Shown here: in pieces, positions 15,331 to 22,573 of the stretch | Position numbering within the stretch: the stretch's first letter is position 1 | How the letters are laid out: every line of letters starts with the position of its first letter | NCBI GenBank assembly: GCA_002292925.1 | Contig: DBCF01000196.1 | Location: forward strand, 1 to 34,279 | Source: Roseiflexaceae bacterium UBA965 | GTDB taxonomy: Bacteria > Chloroflexota > Chloroflexia > Chloroflexales > Roseiflexaceae | DNA: 34,279 nucleotides | Direction: 5' to 3' | Made by a program: the position numbers and the translations under genes | Notes under the pieces: generated by a model | Told to the model about the DNA's origin: nothing | What the model saw: only the letters and a program-made list of their open reading frames with translations | Databases searched by the model: none

Positions 15331-16272
15331 ATGCGACCCAAAATTACCATTATCGGCGCTGGGTTTGTCGGCTCAACGGCTGCCCATTGGATTGCCACCA
15401 AAGAACTCGGTGACGTGGTGTTGCTCGACGTCGTCGAAGGTGTCCCCCAAGGCAAAAGCCTTGACTTAGCCGAAGCTGCTCCTATCGAAGGCTATGATCT
15501 CAAAATCATCGGTACCAACGATTACGCCGACACCGCCAATTCAGATGTGATTGTGGTGACGTCCGGTGCCCCCCGCAAGCCAGGTATGACCCGCGAAGAC
15601 CTCATCAAGATCAACGCCAAAATTACCCGTGACTGCATCAGCAAAGCGGCGCCGTTGTCGCCCAATGCCGTGATTGTAATGGTCAACAACCCCCTCGACA
15701 CGATGGTCTACTTGGCGCGCCAAGTCAGTGGCTTCCCCAAAGAGCGCGTGATTGGCCAAGCCGGTGTACTCGATGCTGCCCGCTACCGTACGTTTATTGC
15801 CATGGAAACCGGCGTGTCGGTGGAAGACATCCAAGCCATGTTGATGGGTGGTCATGGTGACGAAATGGTGCCGTTGCCCCGCTTCACCACCATTGGCGGT
15901 ATCCCCGTCAGCGAATTCATCTCTGCCGAACGCCTCGAAGCCATCGTCGACCGCGCCCGTAAGGGTGGCGGCGAAATCGTCAACCTGCTCAAAACCGGTA
16001 GTGCCTACTATGCCCCTGCTGCCGCAACGGTGCTGATGGTCGAATCGATTGTGCGTGACAAAAACCGCATCGTGCCAGCAGCCTGTTACCTGACCGGTGA
16101 ATACGGCCTCAACGACATCTACTTTGGTGTACCGTGTGTGTTGGGTGCCGGTGGCGTCAAACGTATCATCGAATTGCCGTTGAACGACGACGAAAAAGCC
16201 TTGGTCAAAGCCAGTGCTGACGCTGTTGCTGGTTCGATTGCAGCGCTTAAAGCAATGGACCTCGACGCATAA
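15331..16272 (+). CDS. mdh: Malate dehydrogenase (LDH-like, Chloroflexus type)
   Basis: Interconverts malate and oxaloacetate with NAD in the TCA cycle and related carbon pathways. The 313-aa protein has the Rossmann motif GAGFVG (residues 9-14), an acidic residue ending strand 2 (D33) that favours NAD, substrate arginines R82 and R88 (GAPRKPGMTRED), N120, R151 and the catalytic H175 in GGHGDEM. The sequence closely resembles the tetrameric malate dehydrogenase of Chloroflexus, and this is the strongest taxonomic clue in the window. The ATG at 15331 follows AGGAGG; the upstream in-frame extension from 15136 is noncoding. It stands alone with a hairpin downstream. Confidence 0.97.
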   Translation: MRPKITIIGAGFVGSTAAHWIATKELGDVVLLDVVEGVPQGKSLDLAEAAPIEGYDLKIIGTNDYADTANSDVIVVTSGAPRKPGMTREDLIKINAKITRDCISKAAPLSPNAVIVMVNNPLDTMVYLARQVSGFPKERVIGQAGVLDAARYRTFIAMETGVSVEDIQAMLMGGHGDEMVPLPRFTTIGGIPVSEFISAERLEAIVDRARKGGGEIVNLLKTGSAYYAPAAATVLMVESIVRDKNRIVPAACYLTGEYGLNDIYFGVPCVLGAGGVKRIIELPLNDDEKALVKASADAVAGSIAALKAMDLDA

Positions 16273-16288
16273 ATAGCATGATGATGCC

Positions 16289-16328
16289 ACATTCCCCTTA
16301 TACAACGTAGCGTGCATAGGGGGAATGT
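16289..16328 (+). terminator. Hairpin downstream of mdh
   Basis: Arms 16289-16301 and 16316-16328 pair over 13 bp including one G-T pair, beginning 16 bp after the mdh stop. There is no T-run, so it is either a weak intrinsic terminator or a transcript-protecting hairpin. Confidence 0.6.
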
Positions 16329-16452
16329 TATATTGCGACAATTCAATACAGCTATTAAAAAAATAAGTATTTTTTTGAGCGTATTTCAACAAATATAAAA
16401 AATCGTGTACAATATAGAAAGAATAAGTAGAAATTGTTAAGGAGATACGGCG

Positions 16453-17361
16453 ATGGAGCACGTATTGAGCAACGATACATGGCAGGTTGGCGTATTACCT
16501 CAGGCAGGTGCATCGCTGGCCTACGCCCGGATTATGCGTGATGGCGAGTGGTGTGATTTCATGCGACCAACGCCAGCGGCTGATTGTGGCGACGCACTCA
16601 AATGTGCGAGCTATGTACTCACGCCATGGTCAAATCGCTTGCGTGATGCCCGATTTGCCTTTGCGGGTACGACGTATCAATTGAACCCCAGCTTCCCCGA
16701 TGGCACGGCCATTCATGGCGTCGGACGCAGTTTTGCGTGGCGAGTAGTCAGTAGTGATGCCACGCATATCGAGTTGCAGTTTGACACGCGTTTGCACAGC
16801 GGGGTCAACTTCCCTTTTGCATTTAAGGCGTGGGTTGAATACCGTCTGGACGGGGCGAATTTCAGTACACGGATGGGGTTGACCAATCTCGATTCACAGC
16901 CGATGCCGGCAGGATTTGGGACGCATCCGTTTATTCAGCGCACCCTGACGAGTAGTGATGATGTATTGTCGATGCAGATTCCGTGTGAGAGTGCCTATCC
17001 GTTGGCTGATTGTATGCCTACGGGGGCTCCACAAGCGATTCCAGCGCATCTTGACTTTCGGCAATTACGCCAAGTGGGCACGGATTTTGCCGATGATTGT
17101 TTGACGGGGCGGCAGATTGGTGAGTCGATTGTGTTGCAGTATGGTGCGTCCAATACGCGTATCACACATTGGATGGATCATTTGTACTCCCATGTGGTGT
17201 TGTATATGCCCCAAAATCAACCATATATTGCGCTCGAGCCGGTGAGTAACGCCAACGACGGGTTTAATTTGCTGGCGCAAGGTGAGGTTGGTCACGGAGT
17301 GTTTGTGTTGGCACCGGGGTGCTCACGCGAAGCAATGTCTGGATATATGGTAGGTGAATAA
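16453..17361 (+). CDS. Aldose 1-epimerase family protein
   Basis: A 302-aa galactose mutarotase-like protein that should interconvert alpha and beta anomers of an aldose. The family layout is visible: the NR substrate pair in TPWSNRLRDA (N61, R62), H88 in AIHGVGR, H158 in FGTHPFI, and a glutamate in IALEPVSNANDG (E262), matching the catalytic His/Glu arrangement. The exact sugar is not readable. The ATG has AAGGAG about 9 bases upstream. The preceding 120 bp is very AT-rich, with a TACAAT at 16408-16413. It is followed after 5 bp by the phosphatase gene, so the two are co-transcribed. Confidence 0.88.
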   Translation: MEHVLSNDTWQVGVLPQAGASLAYARIMRDGEWCDFMRPTPAADCGDALKCASYVLTPWSNRLRDARFAFAGTTYQLNPSFPDGTAIHGVGRSFAWRVVSSDATHIELQFDTRLHSGVNFPFAFKAWVEYRLDGANFSTRMGLTNLDSQPMPAGFGTHPFIQRTLTSSDDVLSMQIPCESAYPLADCMPTGAPQAIPAHLDFRQLRQVGTDFADDCLTGRQIGESIVLQYGASNTRITHWMDHLYSHVVLYMPQNQPYIALEPVSNANDGFNLLAQGEVGHGVFVLAPGCSREAMSGYMVGE

Positions 17362-17366
17362 CGAAT

Positions 17367-18104
17367 ATGGTTTATACGCGGCACTATTCATTTACTGATA
17401 TCCATAATTTTCGTGATTTAGGTGGTTATCATACAGATAACGGTCGCATAACTGCCTACAATACGTTTTTTCGGTCTGATTCCCCTCATTTGATGGGGGA
17501 GCATAATCAGGCCAAAATTCGTGCGCTGGGGATCGGAACGATTGTCGATTTGCGTTTTCCTGCAGAACAACAAGTGATGCCGAGCCCGTTTGTTGATAAC
17601 GCAAAAATTGCGTATCACACGGTGCCGATACTAACAGATTTTGGGACATATAACGAGCGCTTACATGAAGGTGTGCCGCGGCTTTATATTGATTTAATTC
17701 AACAAAATCACGCCAAGTTTGCCGAGGTGTTTTATAAATTAATTTATGCCGATCATCCTACGTGGTTTTATTGTCGGGTCGGTAATGTACGCACTGGGAT
17801 TGTTGCCGCAATGTTGCTTGATTGTGTGGGTGTGGCTCATAACGAAATAGTCACTGATTATATGCGTACGGCGTTGTATGTGGCGCCGATTTTGCAAATT
17901 ATGCGCCAAGAGGAATTGGGGAATGCCAGTCAAGCATTGATGGACGCAACGTTTTGGCCACGTCCCGAAAACATCCAGATGATGTTGTTGTATTTGCGGC
18001 AATGTTATGGAGGGAGTGCGGGGTATCTACAGGCGGCTGGGGTTACTGTTGACGAATTACAGCAAATCCACGCAAAATTTACTGTTTGTGCGCACACAAT
18101 CTAA
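17367..18104 (+). CDS. Tyrosine/serine phosphatase family protein with atypical P-loop
   Basis: A 245-aa protein of the bacterial tyrosine/serine phosphatase family (PF13350-like). It has the N-terminal NFRDLGGY motif, FFRSDSPH and the general-acid region IVDLRFPAE. The active-site loop reads YCRVGNVRTG (residues 135-144): the nucleophile C136 and arginine R142 keep C-x5-R spacing, but the usual HCxxGKDRT has Tyr for His, Asn for Lys and Val for Asp. It may be catalytically altered or recognise a different phosphoester. Codon use is AT-rich relative to the surrounding genes. It sits 5 bp behind the epimerase gene, suggesting a role in sugar-phosphate or regulatory dephosphorylation. Confidence 0.83.
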   Translation: MVYTRHYSFTDIHNFRDLGGYHTDNGRITAYNTFFRSDSPHLMGEHNQAKIRALGIGTIVDLRFPAEQQVMPSPFVDNAKIAYHTVPILTDFGTYNERLHEGVPRLYIDLIQQNHAKFAEVFYKLIYADHPTWFYCRVGNVRTGIVAAMLLDCVGVAHNEIVTDYMRTALYVAPILQIMRQEELGNASQALMDATFWPRPENIQMMLLYLRQCYGGSAGYLQAAGVTVDELQQIHAKFTVCAHTI

Positions 18105-18117
18105 TCCGATTAATGCA

Positions 18118-18750
18118 TCAACTATTGCTGATAATCGGGAGTTCTTTGAAGTGACTCCCGTTGACGGCAATGCGAATCATGAAATCGGCAACGTTGGCAC
18201 GTGATACTTTGGCGTTTAATGTGCGATTACTCGTATCGACTGAATATTGCCCCGTAAATGAATCATCTGTCATAGTATGCGTGCGCACAATGCTCCAGTC
18301 TAATTGACTATGCATGATGCAATCGACATATTGTTGCGAGGCGCGCGCCAAGCGATTGGCACTCGGTGGCAGTAACAACGTACTGAGGCGTTGGGTTAGC
18401 ACGCTTGCTTTGTTGGGGATGTGGATGTGGGTATCACAAAACCCGACTAAGCGTGCCACACCGTGTTTTTTCATGCCGTGAATCACCGTGGCAATAATGT
18501 CGGCGTGCGTCGACTCTGGTTCATCAGCTGCAGGCATGATGGTGTCAATCACGGCATCGGCATGCTGGAATGCACGTTCAATACCGTAGCGATCGCGGGC
18601 ATCGCCGATAATAACACGTAATCGTTCGTGTGATAACGGGAGTTTGTTTGGTCTGCGTACAAAGGCCGTGACATCGTGCCCCATGGCGATTGCTTGCCGC
18701 ACCAAATGATTTCCAGTTCGTCCACTTGCCCCCAAAATCACCAGCCGCAT
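18118..18750 (-). CDS. NAD(P)-binding NmrA-like SDR family protein
   Basis: A 210-aa atypical short-chain dehydrogenase. It begins MRLVILGASGRTGNHLVRQA, with the GASGRTG dinucleotide-binding loop (residues 7-13), then VTAFVRRPNKL (NADPH-type arginine), GDARD and ADAVIDTIM. The active-site pattern of classical SDRs is absent, as is usual for NmrA/NAD(P)H-binding (PF13460-like) proteins, which can be reductases or redox sensors. The start is uncertain: no clear Shine-Dalgarno precedes 18750, and an in-frame ATG at 18780 lies close to a possible promoter. It is convergent with the phosphatase gene. Confidence 0.83.
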   Translation of the reverse strand: MRLVILGASGRTGNHLVRQAIAMGHDVTAFVRRPNKLPLSHERLRVIIGDARDRYGIERAFQHADAVIDTIMPAADEPESTHADIIATVIHGMKKHGVARLVGFCDTHIHIPNKASVLTQRLSTLLLPPSANRLARASQQYVDCIMHSQLDWSIVRTHTMTDDSFTGQYSVDTSNRTLNAKVSRANVADFMIRIAVNGSHFKELPIISNS

Positions 18751-18811
18751 AATGCTTGCATTTCTGTTTATGACTACCATACATAGTAGTCACTATCATA
18801 CATGAAATATG

Positions 18812-18829
18812 AATATTTGCGCAAATATT
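18812..18829. promoter_or_regulatory. 18-bp perfect palindrome, possible operator
   Basis: AATATTTGCGCAAATATT is fully self-complementary. It lies about 62 bp upstream of the NmrA-like start at 18750 and overlaps the expected -35 region of a TATGAT -10 at 18795-18800. This is the geometry of a repressor operator for a dimeric regulator. No regulator gene is adjacent. Confidence 0.5.
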
Positions 18830-18947
18830 TCGGCGCAATTTATGTTGATTTTGACTTAAATGTAAATAATTGAAGATTTGTATACGAAATACCCTCAAAT
18901 ATCTCAGGTATTCTACGATATTGCTGATTAGATTCTTTCGTGGTGTA

Positions 18948-18966
18948 TATATGGAAAATCCATATA
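18948..18966. repeat. Short inverted repeat
   Basis: TATATGGA and TCCATATA form 8-bp arms around AAA. It lies in the same intergenic region, about 120 bp before the zinc-ribbon gene, and may be a binding site. No other support. Confidence 0.35.
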
Positions 18967-19083
18967 GTGAAAAAATAGCGTGTCATTTATCGTTAAAAAA
19001 TGGAGTATGAGCCATGCCTACCGCACAGCAACGGGTATCCAATGTACAATAGACAGGACAATTAGTGTGAAATCAGGTACATT

Positions 19084-19632
19084 ATGGCAGATTTACGGTG
19101 TCAGGCCTGTGGCACTGCAGTAATGACACAGGCGATATATTGCAGTAGTTGTGGCCAACTGCACAAACGCACGCCCCCGCATTGGGTGCGCCGTAGCTTG
19201 GATGGAGTGCTTGTGTTGATTCGGGTGCTTGTGTTGATTTGGGTGAGTGGACTCATCGTGCGTGCCGTAATACCGGTTGCATTGTGGGTATCGCCAGCAT
19301 GTAGTACGCAGTATCACACGATTGCGCTGATTCCCCGTAGCGTAGGGGTGATTGAATCGCAACAGGGATTAGTCGGTGGTCAGGCATTGTTGCAGGCTGG
19401 TGATTGTAATCAGCCAGAGTCGGCATGGTATACCGTCACCACCAGCCAAGCCATGGTGTTTGCGGTAGCCAAACGTGACCCCTTGACCTGGTCGGGCTGG
19501 ATGGTTGCAACGAGTGAAAAAAATATCAGTACTGTGACCCAAATCGGTGTGCGCGGCATGCGTGACGCGATTAATCTGGTGTGGTTTGGCTATCAGTGGG
19601 TGAACGATAACTGTATCGGAGTGTTTTGCTAG
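19084..19632 (+). CDS. Zinc-ribbon membrane protein of unknown function
   Basis: A 182-aa protein. A zinc ribbon with C6-x2-C9 and C20-x2-C23 (CQACG, CSSCG) occupies the first 25 residues. A single long hydrophobic segment (about residues 43-69) follows after a basic stretch, and the last 110 residues are presumably extracytoplasmic or cytoplasmic with four further cysteines (C74, C108, C177 and C182). I do not recognise the C-terminal domain. The ATG at 19084 has only a weak AGG upstream. It lies 48 bp before ksgA in the same direction, so the two may share a transcript. Confidence 0.72.
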   Translation: MADLRCQACGTAVMTQAIYCSSCGQLHKRTPPHWVRRSLDGVLVLIRVLVLIWVSGLIVRAVIPVALWVSPACSTQYHTIALIPRSVGVIESQQGLVGGQALLQAGDCNQPESAWYTVTTSQAMVFAVAKRDPLTWSGWMVATSEKNISTVTQIGVRGMRDAINLVWFGYQWVNDNCIGVFC

Positions 19633-19680
19633 TGGTAGTGTCGTTGACACGCTGGTATCAGTAATAGAAATTTAGGTAGC

Positions 19681-20550
19681 ATGAAAAATCCAATGTTAGA
19701 TGTGGCACAGGTGCGGATGGCGTTGCGGCAACTCGATGTCAAGCCGTCACGGGCCATGGGCCAAAACTTTCTTGTCGATGCCAATGCCCTCGCCGCCATC
19801 GTCGATGCCGGCGAAATCAGCCCCCAATCGTTGGTAGTCGAAGTCGGCCCTGGGCTGGGGGTATTGACATGGGAATTGGTGCAGCAGGCCGGTGCGGTGA
19901 TTTCGATTGAATTAGATAAACGCTTGATTGCGCGCTTGTATGATGAATTCGCCCAATTTACGAATTTGACATTGGTGAATCACGACATCCTCAAAAGCGA
20001 TATTGCCCAAATTACGGCACGGCGCCCATATCGGGTGGTGGCGAATTTGCCGTATGCGATTACGTCGCCGGTATTGCGCCACTTCCTCGAATCCGATCAT
20101 CCCCCCGAGGTAATGGTGGTGCTGGTACAGCGCGAAGTCGCGCAGCGGATTTGTGCGGCACCGGGGGATATGTCGGTGCTTGCGCACGCCATGCAAATTC
20201 GGGCGGTGCCTGAACTGGTGGCAATTGTGCCTCCCGAGGCCTTTATGCCGGCGCCGGCGGTGCATTCGGCAGTGTTGCGCTTGCGCCACCGCGCGGTACC
20301 ATTGGTACCACCGGCAGATGAGCGCAAAGTCATGCGCGTCATTAAAGCCGGATTTTTGCATGCCCGCAAACAACTCGGCAATAGCCTCTCTGGTGGTTTG
20401 GCCGCCCACAATATCCGCATCGAGCGTGACGTCGCCCAACGGATTTTGATCGACGCCGGGATTGATCCGATGCGTCGTGCCGAAATGCTCACCATTGATG
20501 AGTGGCAACGCGTGGCTACGGGAGTGGCTGCGGTGGTTGATTTGGAATGA
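19681..20550 (+). CDS. rsmA: 16S rRNA dimethyladenosine transferase
   Basis: Also called KsgA. It dimethylates two adjacent adenosines in helix 45 of 16S rRNA during small-subunit maturation. The 289-aa protein has the family N-terminus KPSRAMGQNFLVD (residues 21-33), SAM motif I VVEVGPGLGVLT (52-63), SIELDK at strand 2, and the target-adenine motif NLPY (122-125). A FMPAPAVHSAVLRL segment and the C-terminal helical domain follow. A weak AGG precedes the ATG. Its last 35 bp overlap, in the opposite direction, the end of the CPBP protease gene. Confidence 0.96.
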   Translation: MKNPMLDVAQVRMALRQLDVKPSRAMGQNFLVDANALAAIVDAGEISPQSLVVEVGPGLGVLTWELVQQAGAVISIELDKRLIARLYDEFAQFTNLTLVNHDILKSDIAQITARRPYRVVANLPYAITSPVLRHFLESDHPPEVMVVLVQREVAQRICAAPGDMSVLAHAMQIRAVPELVAIVPPEAFMPAPAVHSAVLRLRHRAVPLVPPADERKVMRVIKAGFLHARKQLGNSLSGGLAAHNIRIERDVAQRILIDAGIDPMRRAEMLTIDEWQRVATGVAAVVDLE

Positions 20551-21400
20551 TGACCGTGCGGCGCCACCATGGCCCGACCACCTGATTGCTTTGCGCCAAT
20601 CGGTAGCCAAAATAGCCGGTGATGATGAGCGAAAGTACGACACTCGTGAGGGCGGCTTCGAGCCCAAAACTGCCGCCTGTCAGCCACCATGGCCCGTCGA
20701 TGCGGGCATTGATGATGCCGTGTTGGGCGATGCCTGACACGGTTACGCCATAGATGGGCCCTTGGGCGATATTCCAGGCAGCATGGAGCCCAATCACTAC
20801 CCACAATGAGCGCGTCAAACAAAAAAGTACCCCAAACAACAACCCTGCTTCAATTGCAATTGCCGTACTACTCCACCAATCAGCATTGGGATTGCCGGCA
20901 TGCAAAAATCCAAAAATCAACCCCGATAATGCGATGGCAGCCCAGCTTCCAAAGAGTTCTTCGAGCATGCGCAATACCACACCGCGGAGCAAGATTTCTT
21001 CGATGATTCCAGCCCAAATGCCGACGTCGATGATGTCGCGCCACGGGACGTCTTGCCAGCCTTGGATGTGATAGGCGCCACTCAGCGCCAAAATACCGAC
21101 GAGCACACTCATCATCGCTACGCCCAACAACGTCCCTTGGGCGAGTCCACGCCATGCGGTGTTGCCGGCAAATTCGCTCAAGGTGCGTTGTTCGATTGCT
21201 TTGACCAACACGATATAGGCCAAGACAAACGGCATGATAGAAAACAAGGTGGCGCCCAAATACCCAAGTGTCGAGGCGGTATTGCGCATGTCGAGGTATT
21301 CGCTGATGGCACTTTGGAGCATCGCAAATATCGCAAGCACGATGAGAAAGAGGATGAGTTTGACGATGGGGAAGCGGATGATACGCCAAGAAAGTGGCAT
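20516..21400 (-). CDS. CPBP family intramembrane glutamic endopeptidase
   Basis: A 294-aa polytopic membrane protein of the CPBP/Abi family (Rce1-like). The three motifs are complete: EEILLRG with E134, E135 and R139; FGFLHAGNP with H167; and HAAWN with H206 and N210. About eight hydrophobic segments are visible. Such enzymes cleave prenylated proteins or peptides, and in bacteria several protect against bacteriocins or modify secreted peptides; no peptide precursor is seen nearby. AGGAG precedes the ATG. It is the last gene in the GH95-monooxygenase-CPBP run (19 bp gap). Confidence 0.92.
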   Translation of the reverse strand: MPLSWRIIRFPIVKLILFLIVLAIFAMLQSAISEYLDMRNTASTLGYLGATLFSIMPFVLAYIVLVKAIEQRTLSEFAGNTAWRGLAQGTLLGVAMMSVLVGILALSGAYHIQGWQDVPWRDIIDVGIWAGIIEEILLRGVVLRMLEELFGSWAAIALSGLIFGFLHAGNPNADWWSSTAIAIEAGLLFGVLFCLTRSLWVVIGLHAAWNIAQGPIYGVTVSGIAQHGIINARIDGPWWLTGGSFGLEAALTSVVLSLIITGYFGYRLAQSNQVVGPWWRRTVIIPNQPPQPLP

Positions 21401-21419
21401 AGTATTTCTCCTGACATAC

Positions 21420-22556
21420 TTATACTTCGTGGGCCAAAATAGGATGTAATTGTTGTTGGCTCATTTTTGGTGGTAAGTGCCTGAGAAGCAGGTTGCGCAT
21501 GGCACTCCCCCAGCGATTGTTGATCCCAAACACTGCGCCGATTTGGCGAGACTTGGTTACGATAGCCTCAACATACGATTTGCGGGCTAGTTGATACGTT
21601 TGTAAGCCTGCTGGCACATCGTTGAAGGTGGTCACTGCTTTGGCGAGTACCACAGCATCTTCGATGGCTTGACAGCCTCCTTGCCCCAAATTGGGGGTCA
21701 TGGCGTGGGCTGCATCACCAAGTAATGCCACCCGATTATCGATCCAATAGGGCAAGGCGGGCAAATCGTAAATATCATGTTGCATGATAGCCGCACTCGC
21801 CGTTGCAGCGAGAATCGCTGGGACTTGGACGCCCCAATCTGCAAATAAGTGTAAGAGGTGTGCTTGACGGTCATTGATTGCGATGAATTGATTGGCTGGT
21901 TGATTTTGGGTGGCGTACCAATAGATTGCGTCGTTTTTGAGGGGGGTAATCCCAAATCGTTGCCCAGCACCCAGCCATTCGCCCCAACGGGTGCCGACAC
22001 GGTTATGGTCAAAATAACAGACCCCTCGCCAGGCGGTGTAGCCGGCATAGCGCGGGGTAATGTGGGGGAACCATACTTGGCGAATGGCTGAATGAATACC
22101 GTCAGCACCAATCAACAAATCGCCGTGTACCGTTGTATTGTTACTCAAGTAGACCGTAACTCCGTTACTGTCTTGGGTATAGTCGGTAACGGTCGTGTTG
22201 TATTGCGGTTGTTGCGATAAGGCATTGAGCAATATATCACTGAGCACGGCGCGGTGAATAATCACGGTGGGTGCGCCGTAGCGGGCATCGTTTGCTGCAG
22301 TATCTTCGGCGATTAATAGTCTGCCAGTGGCCGAAAAAATCCCCCCGCTGAGATTGCTTGTGCCGCTACTACGGACTACGCCACCAACGCCTAGTTGGTC
22401 GAGGGCTTTGATGGCGTTGGGCCACAACGAAATCCCCGCCCCTACGCTACTATGAGGTTTGGCGCGCTCATAGATATGGACGGTGTGGCCCCGTTGTTTG
22501 AGGGCGAGGGCCACACATAAACCGGCAATTCCTGCGCCACTAATGAGTATTTCCAT
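21420..22556 (-). CDS. FAD-dependent monooxygenase
   Basis: A 378-aa flavoprotein of the aromatic hydroxylase (PHBH/UbiH-like) family. The Rossmann motif is ISGAGIAGL (G7, G9, G12) with an acidic ERA end at about residue 36. The DG motif is GADGIHSAIRQ, and the second FAD motif is GDAAHAMTPNLGQGGCQAIEDA. It should add oxygen to an aromatic or isoprenoid substrate using NAD(P)H. It resembles zeaxanthin-epoxidase-like and salicylate-hydroxylase-like single-component enzymes. The ATG at 22556 follows AAGGG. It lies 17 bp after the fucosidase gene and 19 bp before the CPBP gene, but no shared pathway is obvious. Confidence 0.88.
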   Translation of the reverse strand: MEILISGAGIAGLCVALALKQRGHTVHIYERAKPHSSVGAGISLWPNAIKALDQLGVGGVVRSSGTSNLSGGIFSATGRLLIAEDTAANDARYGAPTVIIHRAVLSDILLNALSQQPQYNTTVTDYTQDSNGVTVYLSNNTTVHGDLLIGADGIHSAIRQVWFPHITPRYAGYTAWRGVCYFDHNRVGTRWGEWLGAGQRFGITPLKNDAIYWYATQNQPANQFIAINDRQAHLLHLFADWGVQVPAILAATASAAIMQHDIYDLPALPYWIDNRVALLGDAAHAMTPNLGQGGCQAIEDAVVLAKAVTTFNDVPAGLQTYQLARKSYVEAIVTKSRQIGAVFGINNRWGSAMRNLLLRHLPPKMSQQQLHPILAHEV

Positions 22557-22573
22557 ACCGGCAACCCTTGTTG

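Larger units (their letters stand above)
18781..19083. other. AT-rich intergenic region with two dyads
   Basis: This 303-bp gap separates the divergent NmrA-like and zinc-ribbon genes. It holds an 18-bp perfect palindrome (18812-18829), a second inverted repeat (18948-18966), a possible -10 for the left gene on the minus strand (18795-18800, TATGAT) and a possible -10 for the right gene (19045-19050, TACAAT). I see no RNA gene in it. Confidence 0.6.

Noticed and set aside
16355..16377. A-run/T-run dyad upstream of the aldose epimerase as a terminator
   Set aside because: The stem is almost purely A-T and weak. It is better explained as AT-rich promoter DNA.
15541..16461. 306-codon open frame antisense to mdh
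   Set aside because: It covers the confident mdh gene, has no ribosome site, and its His/Asp/Val-rich translation is a typical antisense shadow.
19014..19052. 13-codon ORF with a TGGAG upstream, possible leader peptide
   Set aside because: It has no run of regulatory codons and no terminator after it, and the best -10 for the next gene lies at its 3' end, so it is probably not transcribed.
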